A stretch of 36,967 nucleotides of DNA from Clostridium sp. N3C (GTDB taxonomy: Bacteria > Bacillota > Clostridia > Clostridiales > Clostridiaceae), in NCBI RefSeq assembly GCF_900095445.1, contig NZ_FMJL01000039.1:1-36967 (forward strand), in the 5' to 3' direction. The position numbers were made by a program, and so were the translations under genes. The stretch's first letter is position 1, and every line of letters begins with the position of its first letter. Below the pieces are notes generated by a model. The model searched no databases and was not told the DNA's origin. It saw only the letters and a list, made by a program, of their open reading frames with translations. This document shows, piece after piece, positions 34,519 to 36,967 of this stretch.

Positions 34519-34603
34519 AATGTTTGCTAGATACTATTTAAATGTAGCTTATAAAAATTCTATCATCAGTACCTACCAGAAGAATAAAGGAAGAAGGAGT
34601 AAT

Positions 34604-36940
34604 ATGACACTAAAAGAGTTGAAAATCGGAAAAACCGCCATCATCACTAAAGTCAACGGTGAAGGTGCTTTACGTCAACACCTTCTGGATATGGGTGTAA
34701 TCCCCGGTGCAGAGATCACCATAGTCAAATATGCACCGATGGGTGATCCTGTAGAAGTTACAATTCACGGTTATTCATTAACTTTACGTTTGGAAGATGC
34801 AGCAAAAATTGAGGTTAAATCGGTGTCAGAGCCTATGGAAAAAATAAATAAGAAAAGGCTCAATGGGAAGACAGTTCATCCAAGTTTCGGTGAATACGGA
34901 AAGTTTCATCCTGAGGGCAACAGAACACCCTTGCCGGAGGGAACAACACTAACTTTTGCACTAGTTGGTAATCAGAACTGTGGCAAGACTACCCTTTTTA
35001 ATCAGCTTACCGGTTCTAATCAACACGTGGGCAATTTTCCAGGCGTTACCGTTGACCGCAAAGACGGAGTTATCAAAGGACATCCAAATACTTTAGTTAC
35101 GGATCTACCTGGAATTTACTCAATGTCTCCCTATAGCAACGAGGAGATTGTGTCTCGTAATTTCGTTTTAAATGAAAAACCAAAAGCTATCATCAACATA
35201 GTGGATGCTACTAACATAGAGAGAAATTTATATCTTACTATGCAACTACTAGAAATGAATGTGCCTATGGTGATAGCCCTAAATATGATGGACGAATTAA
35301 GTGCAAACGGTGGAACCATAGACGTAAACACCATGGAAGCTATGCTAGGTGTTCCTGTAATACCTATTTCTGCAGCAAAAAATCAAGGAATAGGGGAACT
35401 TGTAAGCCATGCCATCCATGTGGCAAAATATCAAGAAACTCCTCTCCATCAGGATTTTTGTGATAAAAATGACCAAGGTGGTGCCGTTCATCGCTGTCTC
35501 CATAGCATCTGCCACCTTATTGAAGATCATGCCCAAAGTGCTAATCTTCCACTTCGCTTTGCTGCAAGCAAGGTGATTGAAGGCGATTCTTTGGTTATAT
35601 CCCAGCTTATGCTGGATGAGAACGAAAAGGACACAATGGAGCATATAGTTTCCCAAATGGAAAAAGAGCGTGGACTTGACAGAAGTGCAGCCATTGCGGA
35701 TATGCGATATGCTTTCATAAATAAGGTTTGTGACCTTTCCGTGATAAAGCCTAAAAAAAGTAAAGAAAGCATACGAAGTGAAAAAATTGATAAAATTCTT
35801 ACAGGCAAATGGTCAGCGATTCCAATATTTATTTTAATCATGGGAGCTGTTTTCTGGCTCACCTTTGACGTTATTGGAGGTACCCTTCAAGGTTGGTTAG
35901 AACTTGGGATAGACGCACTGACAAATCTTGTGGATAAGGGATTAACTGCAATTAACGTAAACGATGTTCTGCATGAACTTATTATTGATGGTATTTTTGC
36001 AGGAGTAGGAACAGTTTTAAGTTTTCTTCCTATTATTGTTACGCTGTTCTTCTTTCTTTCTCTCCTTGAGGACAGCGGCTATATAGCTAGGGTTGCCTTT
36101 TTTATGGACAAACTACTTCGTAAGATTGGACTTTCTGGAAGAAGTATAGTACCTATGCTAATCGGATTTGGTTGTACCGTTCCAGCAGTTATGTCTACTC
36201 GTACATTACCAAGTGAAAGGGATAGAAAAATGACAATACTGCTCACTCCCTTTATGAGTTGTACAGCAAAACTGCCCATATATGCCTTTTTCGTTGATGC
36301 TTTCTTTCCAAAATACAAAACACTTATAATGGTCAGTCTTTATTTTCTAAGCATTATCGTTGGTATTCTGGTTGCCCTGCTATTTAAGGGTACACTATTC
36401 AAGGGTGAGGCAGTGCCCTTCGTTATGGAATTACCTAATTACCGCATGCCAAGCTCCCGAAATGTGGGACAACTTCTTTGGGAAAAGGCCAAAGACTTTT
36501 TACAGAGAGCTTTTACTATCATTTTCCTCGCTACTGTTGCCATTTGGCTCCTGCAGAGCTTTGATCAACATTTCAATCTGGTTGAAAATCAGCAAGACAG
36601 TATCCTTGCCATTGTAGCAGGATGGCTCACAGTAATTATGAAGCCTCTTGGACTTGGAGACTGGAGAATATGTACATCCTTAATTAGTGGATTTATGGCA
36701 AAGGAAAGCGTTGTATCTACTATTGAAATACTCTTTGGTCAAGATATAACTACAATAATGACCTCAGCTACCGCAGCGACGCTCTTAGTATTCTCACTGC
36801 TCTACACTCCCTGTGTAGCAGCCATTGCTTCAATTAGAAGAGAACTTGGTAGAAAGTGGGCCTTCGGCGTAGTTCTTTGGCAGTGTTTCATTGCCTGGTG
36901 TGCTGCTTTGATTGTACACATTATTGCTATTATGATTTAG
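34604..36940 (+). CDS. feoB: FeoA-FeoB fusion, ferrous iron transporter
   Basis: 778 residues from the ATG at 34604, which has AAGGAG before it; the frame is open 28 codons further upstream, into the promoter region. Residues 1-80 are a FeoA SH3-like domain (MTLKELKIGKTA, LLDMGVIPGAEI). After a linker, the FeoB G domain has G1 GNQNCGKTT near 122-130, G2 region NFPGVTVDRK, G3 DLPGIYS and G4 NMMD. The membrane part has the Gate motifs (GFGCTVPAVMSTRTL and, in the second Gate, CVAAIASIRREL) and about ten helices. The protein imports Fe(II) with GTP-linked control. Fusion places FeoA permanently beside the G domain. The gene ends 27 bp before the window end; a small FeoC-like gene could follow outside. 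Confidence 0.93.
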   Translation: MTLKELKIGKTAIITKVNGEGALRQHLLDMGVIPGAEITIVKYAPMGDPVEVTIHGYSLTLRLEDAAKIEVKSVSEPMEKINKKRLNGKTVHPSFGEYGKFHPEGNRTPLPEGTTLTFALVGNQNCGKTTLFNQLTGSNQHVGNFPGVTVDRKDGVIKGHPNTLVTDLPGIYSMSPYSNEEIVSRNFVLNEKPKAIINIVDATNIERNLYLTMQLLEMNVPMVIALNMMDELSANGGTIDVNTMEAMLGVPVIPISAAKNQGIGELVSHAIHVAKYQETPLHQDFCDKNDQGGAVHRCLHSICHLIEDHAQSANLPLRFAASKVIEGDSLVISQLMLDENEKDTMEHIVSQMEKERGLDRSAAIADMRYAFINKVCDLSVIKPKKSKESIRSEKIDKILTGKWSAIPIFILIMGAVFWLTFDVIGGTLQGWLELGIDALTNLVDKGLTAINVNDVLHELIIDGIFAGVGTVLSFLPIIVTLFFFLSLLEDSGYIARVAFFMDKLLRKIGLSGRSIVPMLIGFGCTVPAVMSTRTLPSERDRKMTILLTPFMSCTAKLPIYAFFVDAFFPKYKTLIMVSLYFLSIIVGILVALLFKGTLFKGEAVPFVMELPNYRMPSSRNVGQLLWEKAKDFLQRAFTIIFLATVAIWLLQSFDQHFNLVENQQDSILAIVAGWLTVIMKPLGLGDWRICTSLISGFMAKESVVSTIEILFGQDITTIMTSATAATLLVFSLLYTPCVAAIASIRRELGRKWAFGVVLWQCFIAWCAALIVHIIAIMI

Positions 36941-36967
36941 ATACATCTTATAAATAAATATAATAAA

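Noticed and set aside
34520..34603. 28-codon N-terminal extension of FeoAB
   Set aside because: It begins at the -10 box of the promoter, and the FeoA domain starts at the ATG preceded by AAGGAG.
34204..34603. Fur box in front of feoAB
   Set aside because: No good 7-1-7 palindrome could be found by eye.

Overview
The window looks like a chromosomal stretch of a low-GC, Gram-positive anaerobe of the class Clostridia. The evidence is the AT-rich sequence, strong AGGAGG-type ribosome sites, rho-independent hairpins, lipoproteins instead of periplasmic proteins, a CO-dehydrogenase-family (CooS-fold) protein, a CprABC-RK-like lantibiotic-resistance locus and a FeoA-FeoB fusion. The genus cannot be fixed from sequence alone. 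No tRNA, rRNA, CRISPR array or intact insertion sequence was seen.

Layout. 1-2850: a protein with an HNH-nuclease-like motif and a membrane-active helical C-terminus, coupled to a further gene that leaves the window, downstream of a WYL regulator broken by a frameshift. 3056-4771: a PlsC acyltransferase and a diacylglycerol-kinase-like gene split by a 5-bp tandem repeat. 5270-9653: sensor kinase, response regulator and a three-gene lantibiotic-type ABC exporter. 9870-14418: a CooS-family gene followed by a NrtABC/SsuABC/TauABC-type ABC importer. By eye this CooS lacks one active-site cysteine and the histidine relay of true CO dehydrogenases. 14749-16260: a membrane-free chemoreceptor with its sensor domain at the C-terminus. 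16458-18993: MATE exporter and SLC13/ArsB-like permease.

19776-26084 is the most unusual block: four tightly linked minus-strand genes (GrpE-like factor, lidless Hsp70-like ATPase, a large all-helical protein of unknown family, and a beta-CASP metallo-beta-lactamase nuclease). It reads as a dedicated chaperone-nuclease module, possibly for defence or RNA/DNA quality control. 26557-27756: a small membrane protein divergent from a TetR regulator. 27801-30932: zinc importer operon znuA-znuC-znuB plus a zinc-associated lipoprotein, under two perfect 15-bp Fur-family (Zur-like) palindromes. 31295-33058: Na/Pi-cotransporter-PhoU protein. 33548-34203: an M1-type peptidase with its middle missing. 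34604-36940: the FeoA-FeoB ferrous-iron transporter.

Three genes (WYL regulator, lipid kinase, M1 peptidase) are interrupted, each by a different kind of lesion. All alignments were made by eye from remembered family motifs; no search was run.
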